Shown here: piece by piece, positions 29,438-38,355 of the stretch | Numbering within the stretch: the stretch's first letter is position 1 | How the letters are laid out: each line of letters begins with the position of its first letter | The notes under the pieces: generated by a model | The model's database searches: none | What the model was told of the DNA's origin: nothing | The model's input: only the letters and a program-made list of their open reading frames with translations | Origin: Streptococcus sp. F0442 | GTDB taxonomy: Bacteria > Bacillota > Bacilli > Lactobacillales > Streptococcaceae | DNA length: 64,000 bases | Direction of reading: 5' to 3' | Assembly (NCBI RefSeq): GCF_000314795.2 | Contig: NZ_KB373315.1 | Span: forward strand, 246,501-310,500 | Made by a program: the position numbers and the translations under genes

Positions 29438-32400
29438 ATGTCCAACACCTTTGAAATTTTAATGGATCAGCTGGATATGCCGCTGGAGATGCGATCTTCC
29501 AGTGCCTTTTTGCATGCGGAGATTCAAGAAGTCGTGGTGCACAAGGTCAGCCGGGTCTGGGAGTTCCGCTTTGCCTTTGCGGAAGTCTTGCCGATTGCTT
29601 TGTTTAAGGAATTGCGCCAGCGCTTGAAGGATGAATTTTCAAAGACGGGAAACCAGGCGACCTTTACCATCCAAGTGGCCAATCAGGACTTTTCTGATGA
29701 TTTATTGCAGGCCTACTATCGTGAGGTCTTTGAGGATGGCCCTTGCGCGAGTCAAGGCTTTAAGGGGCTTTACCAAGACTTGCAGGTGCGTGCACAAGGG
29801 CAGGAATTGATCATCTCAGGGCCTTCTTCGGTTGATACGGAGCATTTTCGTAAAAATCATTTGCCCAACCTTGCCAAGCAGTTAGAAGCCTTTGGTTTTC
29901 CCCATTTCACCTGTCGGGTGGAGTCTGATGATACGCTGACAGAGCAAGAAGTGGCGCGCTTTGAGGAGGAAAATGAAAAGATCTTCCAAGCGGCCAATGA
30001 AGAGACCTTGCGGGCTATGGAATCCTTGGTCCAGATGGCTCCGCCACCAGCGGTTGACGAAAAGCCAGCCTTTGACTTCAAGGCTAAGAAAGCAGCGGCT
30101 AAACCTAAGCTAGACAAGGCTGAGATCACTCCGATGATCGAGATCACAACAGAAGAGAACCGGATTGTCTTTGAGGGAGTGGTCTTTGATGTGGAGCACA
30201 AGGTGACGCGGACCGGTCGGGTCTTGATCAGCTTTAAGATGACCGACTATACCTCGAGTTTTTCCCTTCAGAAATGGGTGAAAAATGAGGAAGAAGCTCA
30301 GAAGTTTGACATGATCAAGAAGAACAGCTGGCTACGGGTGCGGGGAAATATCGAAATGAACAATTTCACGCGCGACTTGACTATGAATGTCCAAGACATC
30401 CAGGAAGTCGTCCATTATGCCCGCAAGGACCTGATGCCAGAAGGGGAGCGCCGGGTGGAATTCCACGCGCATACCAATATGTCGACCATGGATGCCCTGC
30501 CGGAAGTCGAAGAGCTGGTTGCCAAGGCAGCTGAGTGGGGGCATAAGGCGGTGGCCATTACCGACCATGGCAATGTGCAGAGCTTCCCACATGGCTTTAA
30601 AGCAGCCAAGAAGGCTGGGATCCAGCTGATCTATGGGATGGAAGCTAATATTGTAGAGGATAAGGTGCCCATCACCTATAACGAGGTGGACCTGGACCTC
30701 AATGAAGCGACCTATGTGGTCTTTGACGTGGAAACGACGGGACTTTCAGCCATTTACAATGACTTGATCCAGGTCGCCGCTTCTAAGATGTACAAGGGCA
30801 ATGTCATTGAGGAGTTTGACGAGTTTATTGACCCGGGCCATCCTTTGTCGGCCTTTACGACCCAATTGACAGGGATCACCAACGAGCACGTCCGTGGGGC
30901 TAAACCTTTGGTGCAGGTCTTGAAGGAATTTCAGGCCTTCTGTGAGGGAACGGTTCTTGTCGCCCACAATGCCACCTTTGACGTGGGCTTCATGAATGCC
31001 AACTATGAGCGTCATGGCTTACCAAAGATTACACAGCCAGTCATCGATACGCTGGAATTTGCCCGCAACCTCTACCCAGATTTTAAACGGCATGGTTTGG
31101 GGCCTTTGACCAAACGCTTTGGGGTCGCTTTGGAGCACCACCACATGGCCAACTACGATGCGGAAGCAACGGGGCGCCTGCTCTTTATCTTTATCAAAGA
31201 AGTCGCTGAAAAGCATGGGGTGAACAATCTCAAGGATCTGAATATCGATTTGATCGATGAGAATTCTTATAAGAAGGCCCGGGTCAAGCATGCCACGATC
31301 TATGTCAAGAACCAGACCGGCCTTAAGAATATGTTTAAACTGGTTTCGCTTTCTGGTACCAAGTATTTCGAAGGAGTCCCACGGATTCCCAAGACCGTGC
31401 TGGATGCCCATCGCGAGGGCTTGATCCTTGGATCGGCCTGCTCAGAAGGGGAAGTCTTTGATGCGGTCATGTCGCAAGGGGTGGATGCGGCGGTCGAAGT
31501 GGCCAAGTACTACGACTTTATTGAGGTGATGCCTCCAGCCATTTATGCGCCCCTCATTGCCAAGGAGCAGGTCAAGGATATGGACGAGCTCCAGACCATT
31601 ATCAAGAGCTTGATCGAAGTGGGAGATCGCCTCGGCAAGCCCGTTCTTGCGACAGGGAATGTCCACTATCTGGAACCGGAAGATGAGATCTATCGGGAGA
31701 TCATTGTCCGCAGTCTCGGTCAAGGGGCCATGATCAACCGGACCATCGGGCACGGAGAAGATGCCCAGCCAGCGCCACTTCCGAAAGCGCATTTCAGAAC
31801 CACCAATGAAATGCTAGATGAATTCGCCTTTTTGGGAGAAGACTTGGCGCGCAAGATTGTCATTGAAAATACCAATGCGCTCGCAGAGACCTTTGAGCCG
31901 GTCGAAGTGGTCAAGGGCGACCTCTATACGCCATTTATCGACAAGGCCGAAGAGACGGTTGCGGAATTGACCTATCAGCGAGCCTTTGAGATCTATGGCA
32001 ATCCCCTCCCTGATATTGTCGATCTGCGGATTGAAAAGGAATTGACCTCTATTTTGGGGAATGGCTTTGCCGTGATTTATCTGGCCTCGCAAATGCTGGT
32101 GCACCGTTCCAATGAGCGGGGTTACCTGGTTGGATCGCGTGGATCCGTTGGATCCAGCTTTGTGGCGACCATGATTGGGATCACCGAGGTTAATCCGCTC
32201 TCGCCTCACTATGTCTGCAGCCAGTGCCAATACAGTGAGTTCATCACAGACGGTTCTTATGGATCTGGTTTTGATATGCCCAATAAGGACTGTCCAAACT
32301 GTGGACACCAACTCAGCAAAAACGGCCAAGACATTCCCTTTGAGACCTTCCTTGGTTTCGATGGGGATAAGGTACCCGATATCGATTTGAACTTCTCTGG

Positions 32401-33832
32401 GGAAGACCAGCCGAGCGCCCACTTGGATGTTCGGGATATCTTTGGGGAAGAATATGCCTTCCGGGCAGGAACGGTAGGTACCGTCGCAGCCAAGACTGCC
32501 TATGGTTTTGTCAAGGGTTATGAGCGTGATTTTGGCAAGTACTATCGAGATGCCGAGGTCGAACGCTTAGCTCTCGGTGCCGCTGGGGTGAAGCGGACGA
32601 CCGGTCAGCACCCGGGGGGGATCGTTGTTATTCCAAACTATATGGATGTCTATGACTTTACTCCGGTCCAGTATCCGGCAGATGATGTGACAGCTGAATG
32701 GCAGACCACCCACTTTAACTTCCACGATATCGATGAGAACGTCCTCAAGCTCGATGTGCTGGGACACGATGACCCGACCATGATTCGGAAACTTCAAGAC
32801 TTGTCAGGCATTGATCCAAATGATATTCCTATGGATGACCCAGGTGTCATGGCCCTCTTCTCAGGAACCGATATCCTAGGGGTCACACCGGAGCAAATCG
32901 GGACTTCAACTGGTATGCTGGGGATCCCAGAGTTTGGGACCAACTTCGTTCGGGGCATGGTGGATGAAACCCATCCGACGACTTTTGCGGAGCTCTTGCA
33001 GCTCTCTGGTCTGTCTCATGGTACCGACGTGTGGTTGGGAAATGCCCAAGACTTGATCAAGGCGGGGATTGCCGACCTATCGACCGTTATCGGCTGTCGG
33101 GACGACATCATGGTTTACCTCATGCACGCAGGACTCGAGCCTAAGACGGCCTTTACCATCATGGAGCGCGTGCGGAAAGGCATGTGGCTCAAGATCTCAG
33201 AAGAAGAGCGCAATGGCTACATCCAAGCCATGAAGGAAAACAATGTTCCTGAGTGGTACATCGAGTCCTGTGGGAAGATCAAGTACATGTTCCCCAAAGC
33301 CCATGCGGCTGCCTACGTTATGATGGCCCTTCGTGTGGCCTACTTTAAGGTGCATCATCCTCTCTATTATTACTGTGCCTACTTCTCGATTCGGGCCAAG
33401 GCCTTTGACATCAAAACCATGGGTGCAGGCCTTGAGGCCGTGAAAGCTCGGATGAAGGAGATTGCTGAGAAACGCAAGAACAACGAAGCTTCCAATGTGG
33501 AGATCGATCTCTACACCACCCTTGAGATTGTCAACGAGATGTGGGAGCGTGGCTTCAAGTTTGGCAAGCTAGACCTCTATCGCAGTCAGGCGACAGAATT
33601 CTTGATCGATGGGGACACCCTGATTCCACCATTTGTCGCCATGGATGGTCTGGGAGAGAACGTTGCCAAGCAAATCGTGCGGGCGCGTGAAGAAGGAGAA
33701 TTCCTTTCTAAGACTGAGCTCCGCAAGCGCGGCGGTGTCTCCTCAACCCTGGTAGAAAAGATGGATGAGATGGGAATTCTTGGCAATATGCCAGAGGATA
33801 ATCAGTTGAGTTTGTTTGATGATTTGTTCTAA
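29438..33832 (+). CDS. polC: DNA polymerase III alpha subunit, PolC type
   Basis: 1464-residue replicative polymerase of low-GC Gram-positives. In order: N-terminal domain, OB fold (about 235-325), PHP domain split around a DEDD proofreading exonuclease (FDVETTGL near residue 430, to about 590), then the polymerase with a zinc-binding insert (CSQCQY...CPNCGH) and the palm motif [10 protein letters not shown]. The start follows AAGGGAGAAAC. It is a single gene and a chromosome-core marker; the AT-rich island begins after its terminator. Confidence 0.97.
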   Translation: MSNTFEILMDQLDMPLEMRSSSAFLHAEIQEVVVHKVSRVWEFRFAFAEVLPIALFKELRQRLKDEFSKTGNQATFTIQVANQDFSDDLLQAYYREVFEDGPCASQGFKGLYQDLQVRAQGQELIISGPSSVDTEHFRKNHLPNLAKQLEAFGFPHFTCRVESDDTLTEQEVARFEEENEKIFQAANEETLRAMESLVQMAPPPAVDEKPAFDFKAKKAAAKPKLDKAEITPMIEITTEENRIVFEGVVFDVEHKVTRTGRVLISFKMTDYTSSFSLQKWVKNEEEAQKFDMIKKNSWLRVRGNIEMNNFTRDLTMNVQDIQEVVHYARKDLMPEGERRVEFHAHTNMSTMDALPEVEELVAKAAEWGHKAVAITDHGNVQSFPHGFKAAKKAGIQLIYGMEANIVEDKVPITYNEVDLDLNEATYVVFDVETTGLSAIYNDLIQVAASKMYKGNVIEEFDEFIDPGHPLSAFTTQLTGITNEHVRGAKPLVQVLKEFQAFCEGTVLVAHNATFDVGFMNANYERHGLPKITQPVIDTLEFARNLYPDFKRHGLGPLTKRFGVALEHHHMANYDAEATGRLLFIFIKEVAEKHGVNNLKDLNIDLIDENSYKKARVKHATIYVKNQTGLKNMFKLVSLSGTKYFEGVPRIPKTVLDAHREGLILGSACSEGEVFDAVMSQGVDAAVEVAKYYDFIEVMPPAIYAPLIAKEQVKDMDELQTIIKSLIEVGDRLGKPVLATGNVHYLEPEDEIYREIIVRSLGQGAMINRTIGHGEDAQPAPLPKAHFRTTNEMLDEFAFLGEDLARKIVIENTNALAETFEPVEVVKGDLYTPFIDKAEETVAELTYQRAFEIYGNPLPDIVDLRIEKELTSILGNGFAVIYLASQMLVHRSNERGYLVGSRGSVGSSFVATMIGITEVNPLSPHYVCSQCQYSEFITDGSYGSGFDMPNKDCPNCGHQLSKNGQDIPFETFLGFDGDKVPDIDLNFSGEDQPSAHLDVRDIFGEEYAFRAGTVGTVAAKTAYGFVKGYERDFGKYYRDAEVERLALGAAGVKRTTGQHPGGIVVIPNYMDVYDFTPVQYPADDVTAEWQTTHFNFHDIDENVLKLDVLGHDDPTMIRKLQDLSGIDPNDIPMDDPGVMALFSGTDILGVTPEQIGTSTGMLGIPEFGTNFVRGMVDETHPTTFAELLQLSGLSHGTDVWLGNAQDLIKAGIADLSTVIGCRDDIMVYLMHAGLEPKTAFTIMERVRKGMWLKISEEERNGYIQAMKENNVPEWYIESCGKIKYMFPKAHAAAYVMMALRVAYFKVHHPLYYYCAYFSIRAKAFDIKTMGAGLEAVKARMKEIAEKRKNNEASNVEIDLYTTLEIVNEMWERGFKFGKLDLYRSQATEFLIDGDTLIPPFVAMDGLGENVAKQIVRAREEGEFLSKTELRKRGGVSSTLVEKMDEMGILGNMPEDNQLSLFDDLF

Positions 33833-33891
33833 TTTAAAGTCAACTTGTTCAAATAAGCCGACTAAGTTTCATCTAATTAAGACTTAACAGT

Positions 33892-33941
33892 AAAACCAGT
33901 AGAGATGATTTTTTATGATTTTCATTTCTACTGGTTTTTAG
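33892..33941 (+). terminator. polC terminator
   Basis: Long stem from AAAACCAGTAGA to TCTACTGGTTTT around an AT-rich loop, followed by a T. Confidence 0.8.
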
Positions 33942-33977
33942 ATATGATAGAGTATAAGTAAGTTTTTATCCAAAGAC

Positions 33978-33997
33978 TATAACTTTAGGAAGTTATA
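33978..33997. promoter_or_regulatory. Palindrome upstream of the Rgg-type gene
   Basis: Perfect inverted repeat TATAACTT-TAGG-AAGTTATA, about 125 bp before the regulator start. Possible operator for autoregulation. Confidence 0.45.
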
Positions 33998-34121
33998 TAT
34001 TGAAATTATCAAAAATGATTGCTATAAATTACTAATAATGATACTCTCAAACAAGAGTAAGATTAACGGAAGTAGTGTTTGCTATACCTTAATAACTTTT
34101 CGATATGGAATGGAGATAAGT

Positions 34122-34985
34122 ATGATTTTAGGTGAAACTTATAGGAAAATAAGAGAAGAAAAGGGGATTTCTATTTCTTCGTTAGCAGGTGCTGAAATTT
34201 CAAAATCTCAAATATCTAGATTTGAATTAGGAGAAACAGAGATTTCTGTCTTTAAGTTATTGTATCTTCTTGAAAGAATAGGAGTAACACTAGAAGAATT
34301 TCTGCTTATCTGTAATCATTATCAACCTTCGGATTTTAATACCTTAATAGCTTCTGTTAAACAGGCTGCATATAATGAAGATGCTCAAGCATTACTAGAT
34401 ATGGTAGAGAAAGAAATAGAACTTTTTCATGGGACAAATTCTCATTACCATAAATTAAATGCTATTTTCATTGAAAGTATTGTTTCGGGAATGGATAAGA
34501 ATCATCAATTGAGTCGTCAAGACGCCTCTTATCTTACAAACTATTTATTTTCTGTTGAAAACTGGGGTTATTACGAAACGCTCATCCTTGGAAATTGCTG
34601 TCGTGTTCTATCTCCAGATTTATTATTTAGATATGCCAAAGAGGCGCTCAACAAAGGGAAGTTGTATAGTTCTATACCTAGAAATAGACAATCTCTCATT
34701 CAACTACTTCTCAATTCTTTGATTATAATGATTGAGAACGACTTATATGAGGAATCTTTATTTTTAAAACAGGCTACGAAGAATATATTAGCGGAGTCCA
34801 CAGATTTTTTTGAACAAACTATTTTGCTGTATTTAGATGGATATTTGGAACTGAAATTCTATCATATTCAAAAATCACTTTTAAAAATCGAAGAAGCTTT
34901 AAAAATTTTCGAACTCTTCAATAAAACAATCTACAAAAATTACAAAGAATACTTTGAGAAAAACATCATTCATTTAGTAGACTAG
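34122..34985 (+). CDS. Rgg/MutR-family transcriptional regulator
   Basis: 287 residues: N-terminal XRE helix-turn-helix (about 1-65, GISISSLAGAEISKSQISRFE) and a long helical C-terminal domain of the TPR-like Rgg type that usually binds a short hydrophobic peptide. The frame is open from 34038, but the ATG at 34122 has GGAG six bases upstream and gives the usual length. It converges on an ABC exporter gene with 9 bp between them. The pair is AT-rich and probably acquired. I found no convincing SHP-type peptide gene nearby. Confidence 0.85.
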   Translation: MILGETYRKIREEKGISISSLAGAEISKSQISRFELGETEISVFKLLYLLERIGVTLEEFLLICNHYQPSDFNTLIASVKQAAYNEDAQALLDMVEKEIELFHGTNSHYHKLNAIFIESIVSGMDKNHQLSRQDASYLTNYLFSVENWGYYETLILGNCCRVLSPDLLFRYAKEALNKGKLYSSIPRNRQSLIQLLLNSLIIMIENDLYEESLFLKQATKNILAESTDFFEQTILLYLDGYLELKFYHIQKSLLKIEEALKIFELFNKTIYKNYKEYFEKNIIHLVD

Positions 34986-34994
34986 GCCATTTAT

Positions 34995-36578
34995 CTATAA
35001 GGTAATAACGTGATCAAACTCTTCCAATATTTTTGGATTTTGATCATGAGTAATGACAATAACAATTGCATCTTTAATGGATAGAATGTAGTCCATCATT
35101 GCTTTGGCTTTTATTGGATCAAGGTTGCTTGTAGGTTCGTCAAATATATATACAGAATATGGTTTGACTAAAAATCTAGCTAAATCAATTCGTTGCTTTT
35201 CTCCTTCTGAAATACTTTGACCTGATTGAGATAGACACTTATTAAGAAATTCTTCATTAAATCCTAAGGCTTTTCTTAATTTTTCAGTTAAATAAAGATT
35301 TCTGGATAGTTTGATATTCTCTAGGACATTTCCTTCAATCAGAAAATCATTTTTTTGCACAAATGCAATATCTTTATATAACTCCTCTGAGGAAATATCA
35401 ATATTCTGTTTTCCGTTGATTTGTATTTCCCCATCATAAAGATTTTTGGAATAATAATTTAGTATTAATTTTACTAAAGTTGTTTTCCCAGCTCCCGAAG
35501 CACCGATAATTGCATAGTGCTTGCCTTTTTTAAATTCATAGGAAAAATGATCAAATAATATTTTATTTTCAATTTCATAATGTAATTGGCTAATAGAAAT
35601 GGTCGAAATGTTATCACAATCAATTGTACTTATTTTATGGAAAATTTCATGATTTGTCTCATATAGATTTTCTTGGATATTATCAATAATGGACTTGCTA
35701 CTGCTGATTAAATTTTTATTGTAAAGAATAGATTGTAATGGAGCAAAAACACCGTTTAATAATTGAATACTTGCTACGAGTAATCCAATAGTTAGTAAGT
35801 TATTTCTTACAAAAAAGATACCAGCGACCATACAGGATAGTTGAGAGCCAAAACTTAGTAAAATTCCAGTAGTTGAAGCTAAGTCTTTTAAGAATTGATA
35901 TGTTTTTCTGGACTCTTCAAATTCTAAACTGATTCCCTGAATTTTTTCTTGGGTCCAACTTTGAATATTTAATAACTTAATTTGTTCAAAACCATTAATA
36001 AAGTTTGTCATTTTTGACAAATAGTGATTATTTTGTAGAGAATAATTATTAGTTGATTTAGTCATTAACTTTCCAGGAATTTGTGATAGAAAAACCGTTA
36101 TACTTGACAATAAAAGAAAGACTAATGCTAATCGCCATTCTATATAAATAATAGCAACCACACTCATGATAAGGCTCCCTAAATTTGCAATTAGAGAGAT
36201 TTTAGGGATTAATAAATTTTCTTGAATAAGGTCACTGTTTTTGGTGATATTATTTAAGAAATCTGAATGGTTACGGTTGTCAATTTGGTTAAATTCACGC
36301 GATAAATAATGTAATAAGAGACGCCTTTTTAGATCTAAAATAACTTTTTTTACATATTCGTTTTTAAGATAGGAATAGGAAGAAGAAATCAAGAACCACA
36401 GTAAAATCGAACCTACAGAAATAGTGATATGAAAGAGTAATCCACTATTTGAATTAGATATACTATCAAGTATTCTTCCTAATTGCAGAGAGAAGAATGT
36501 CATTAAAAGTGCACTTGTTAGACTTAATAAAATGAGCAAGAAATATAGTAATTTATATTGTTTCGTAATCTGGTTCAT
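34995..36578 (-). CDS. ABC half-transporter (permease-ATPase fusion), exporter type
   Basis: 527 residues: six-helix membrane domain (about 1-300) fused to an ATPase with Walker A GASGAGKTT, signature ISEGEKQR, Walker B VYIFDEPTS and switch VITHD. It would act as a homodimer exporting a peptide or small molecule. No N-terminal C39 peptidase domain is present. A GTG at 36587 lies within the ribosome binding site region; the ATG at 36578, spaced from AGAGGTG, is preferred. Pairing with an Rgg regulator suggests a regulated peptide export or resistance function; the cargo gene is not visible. Confidence 0.8.
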   Translation of the reverse strand: MNQITKQYKLLYFLLILLSLTSALLMTFFSLQLGRILDSISNSNSGLLFHITISVGSILLWFLISSSYSYLKNEYVKKVILDLKRRLLLHYLSREFNQIDNRNHSDFLNNITKNSDLIQENLLIPKISLIANLGSLIMSVVAIIYIEWRLALVFLLLSSITVFLSQIPGKLMTKSTNNYSLQNNHYLSKMTNFINGFEQIKLLNIQSWTQEKIQGISLEFEESRKTYQFLKDLASTTGILLSFGSQLSCMVAGIFFVRNNLLTIGLLVASIQLLNGVFAPLQSILYNKNLISSSKSIIDNIQENLYETNHEIFHKISTIDCDNISTISISQLHYEIENKILFDHFSYEFKKGKHYAIIGASGAGKTTLVKLILNYYSKNLYDGEIQINGKQNIDISSEELYKDIAFVQKNDFLIEGNVLENIKLSRNLYLTEKLRKALGFNEEFLNKCLSQSGQSISEGEKQRIDLARFLVKPYSVYIFDEPTSNLDPIKAKAMMDYILSIKDAIVIVITHDQNPKILEEFDHVITL

Positions 36579-36628
36579 ATTTTTCACCTCTTAATCTATG
36601 ATAGCAACATTATATTCTAAAACTAAAA

Positions 36629-36656
36629 CTCAGACTGAGATCTCCCATATTTGGGA
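36629..36656. promoter_or_regulatory. Two palindromes in the exporter promoter region
   Basis: CTCAGACTGAG (36629-36639) and TCCCATATTTGGGA (36643-36656) lie just upstream of a TATAAT (minus strand) that precedes the exporter gene. They are likely regulator-binding sites. Confidence 0.45.
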
Positions 36657-36716
36657 CATTAATTTTATTTCTTTACTATATTTTGGCTTATAGACATCCG
36701 TTGTATATCCAATAGA

Positions 36717-36745
36717 TTTACAGTAGCCTTCTTTTTTGTTATAAT
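36717..36745 (+). promoter_or_regulatory. Promoter of the DinJ/YafQ operon
   Basis: TTTACA (36717-36722), 17-bp spacer, TATAAT (36740-36745), 25 bp before the antitoxin start. Confidence 0.7.
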
Positions 36746-36769
36746 AATTAATAGAAAGAAGGTGAGAAT

Positions 36770-37033
36770 ATGTCAAAGACGAGCATGAGTATTCGTTTGG
36801 ATAGTGAGGTTAAGGAGCAGGCCCAACTAGTGTTTAATCATTTAGGGATGGATATGACAACAGCTATCAACATTTTCCTTCGTCAGGCTATCCAATATCA
36901 GGGCTTACCTTTTGATGTTCGATTAGACGATCATGGGAAGTTGCTCCAAGTCGTAACGGATGTAGAGCAAAATCGGAATATGAGTCAACCCTTTGAATCA
37001 GTCTCAGACTTGATGGAGGACCTGCGTGCTTAA
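36770..37033 (+). CDS. dinJ: Type II antitoxin, RelB/DinJ family
   Basis: 87 residues beginning with a ribbon-helix-helix (SMSIRLDSEVKEQAQLVFNH, then a GMDMTTAINIFLRQ helix), the DNA-binding domain that dimerises and represses its own promoter. The C-terminal tail should wrap the toxin. AGAAGGTGAGAAT precedes the ATG. It overlaps the toxin gene by 8 bp. Confidence 0.9.
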   Translation: MSKTSMSIRLDSEVKEQAQLVFNHLGMDMTTAINIFLRQAIQYQGLPFDVRLDDHGKLLQVVTDVEQNRNMSQPFESVSDLMEDLRA

Positions 37034-37304
37034 GATTCGTTATCATAAACAGTTTAAAAAAGATTTTAAGTTGGCAATGAAGCGTGGTTTGAAGGCAGAC
37101 TTGTTAGAAGAAGTTTTGAATTTTCTGGTTCAAGAAAAAGAACTTCCTGTCAGATATCGTGACCATCAATTGACTGATTCCAAGCATTTCCAAGGTGTTC
37201 GGGAGTGTCATATCCAGCCGGATTGGCTTTTGGTTTACAAAGTAGATAAGGATGAATTGATTTTAAACTTGCTGAGGACAGGAAGTCACAGTGATTTATT
37301 TTGA
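37026..37304 (+). CDS. yafQ: Type II toxin, YafQ/RelE family mRNA interferase
   Basis: 92-residue RelE-fold ribonuclease that cuts mRNA on the ribosome. The YafQ catalytic set is visible: His62 in CHIQPDWLLVYK, Asp66, and His88 and Phe92 in RTGSHSDLF. The start is GTG, with GGAGG inside the antitoxin's 3' end, so synthesis is coupled. All key residues seem intact, so the toxin is probably active. Confidence 0.9.
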   Translation: MLKIRYHKQFKKDFKLAMKRGLKADLLEEVLNFLVQEKELPVRYRDHQLTDSKHFQGVRECHIQPDWLLVYKVDKDELILNLLRTGSHSDLF

Positions 37305-37341
37305 TTGATTCAACGATCCTTGCTCGGTTTGAGGTTGGCTA

Positions 37342-38019
37342 ATGATAGAAAAGAAAAAAAGAGCAACACCCTGGAAGTCAGGGAAAGTCGTTTCCATTCG
37401 CCTACGGAATGGTGTCTATGTCTTAGCACAAATGGTGCGAGAGCCCTATCTGGTATTTTTTAACTATTTTAAGGAGGAAAATAGCTGGAAGGAAGTGACC
37501 TTGAAAGAGGAGAATATTCTCTTTTGTAAAGCAGTCACTCGTCAGTTTCTACGCTATAGTCCTGTAACGATTATCAAAGATCTTGACCCTCTCTTAGATT
37601 ATCGGTTACCCAAAGAATGGATTTATAGCCATATGGGAGGGCATCCGATTACGGTTTTGGTGAAGGGACGGGAGCGCCAAGTAGCTGGTTTTGGTCATCG
37701 GCTTTCCTTGGTTCAGGCGGATAAGGATAGTGGCCAACCAGAGGATAATCCTCTAATGGGACTCTTCCAAGCCTATATCCTACCAAATATCCAAGAGCAA
37801 GATTGGGAGCGGGTCGGTCAGGCTGAGCTCATGTCACTTGAAGTCTTTCCGACACTCAATGAACGTCTTTATCTCTGCTTTCTCTACGGGAAAAATGTGA
37901 ATCCAGAGCTAGATATCTCTTTGGGAAAGCCCCTGCCAGATGAGTATGAAACCTATCTCGATCTTCTTAGCAACAGCCCAGAAGCACGACGTCTCTATCT
38001 GGGTGAGGAGGATGACTAA
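37342..38019 (+). CDS. Imm26-like protein of unknown function
   Basis: 225 residues, no signal peptide. The N-terminal KSGKVVSIRLRNGVYVLAQM and the following beta-rich stretch resemble the immunity-protein 26 (Imm26) fold found with polymorphic toxins; this is a resemblance, not a firm match. It follows the toxin-antitoxin pair by 37 bp and precedes a 49-residue membrane peptide and the AAA+ gene. No toxin of its own is next to it. It could protect against a toxin encoded elsewhere. Confidence 0.55.
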   Translation: MIEKKKRATPWKSGKVVSIRLRNGVYVLAQMVREPYLVFFNYFKEENSWKEVTLKEENILFCKAVTRQFLRYSPVTIIKDLDPLLDYRLPKEWIYSHMGGHPITVLVKGRERQVAGFGHRLSLVQADKDSGQPEDNPLMGLFQAYILPNIQEQDWERVGQAELMSLEVFPTLNERLYLCFLYGKNVNPELDISLGKPLPDEYETYLDLLSNSPEARRLYLGEEDD

Positions 38020-38033
38020 GAAAGGAATAGAAC

Positions 38034-38183
38034 ATGACGGTTGTCATTTTTGCGGAAGACAAACCTGCTGAAAAAGTCTTTGTCGATAAGCTAGAAGTAG
38101 CTGACAAGGTGCTGCTCCTTTCCACCACTATGCTCTTAGGAGCGATTGCTCTAGTCAGCTTATATTCAGCCTTGAAAGATTAG
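38034..38183 (+). CDS. Small single-pass membrane protein (49 aa)
   Basis: 49 residues with good ribosome binding site AAAGGAATAG. An acidic/basic N-terminal half (about 1-26) is followed by one hydrophobic helix (about 27-45, VLLLSTTMLLGAIALVSLYS). It lies 14 bp after the Imm26-like gene and is closed by a terminator, so it is the last gene of that transcript. No family known. Confidence 0.6.
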   Translation: MTVVIFAEDKPAEKVFVDKLEVADKVLLLSTTMLLGAIALVSLYSALKD

Positions 38184-38190
38184 ATGATAG

Positions 38191-38222
38191 CCTCTATTTT
38201 CTTTTTGAAAATAGAGGTTTTT
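38191..38222 (+). terminator. Terminator before the AAA+ gene
   Basis: Stem CCTCTATTTTC / GAAAATAGAGG followed by TTTTT. Confidence 0.9.
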
Positions 38223-38355
38223 AAGTCCGTTCAGACCGGATAAGTGTTTTCTTTGGATCTGGATTGTGTTACAATTTTTAGTGACAAGTGTTTGTAACAA
38301 GGAAACAGAAATACAATGGATGTTCTTCCAAAAAAATGAAACAGAGGAGAAGCGC

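Noticed and set aside
36579..36769. Search for a SHP-type peptide gene near the Rgg regulator
   Set aside because: Only 9-10-codon frames without ribosome binding sites or the usual hydrophobic, Gly-ended pattern were found here and in 33,840-34,120.
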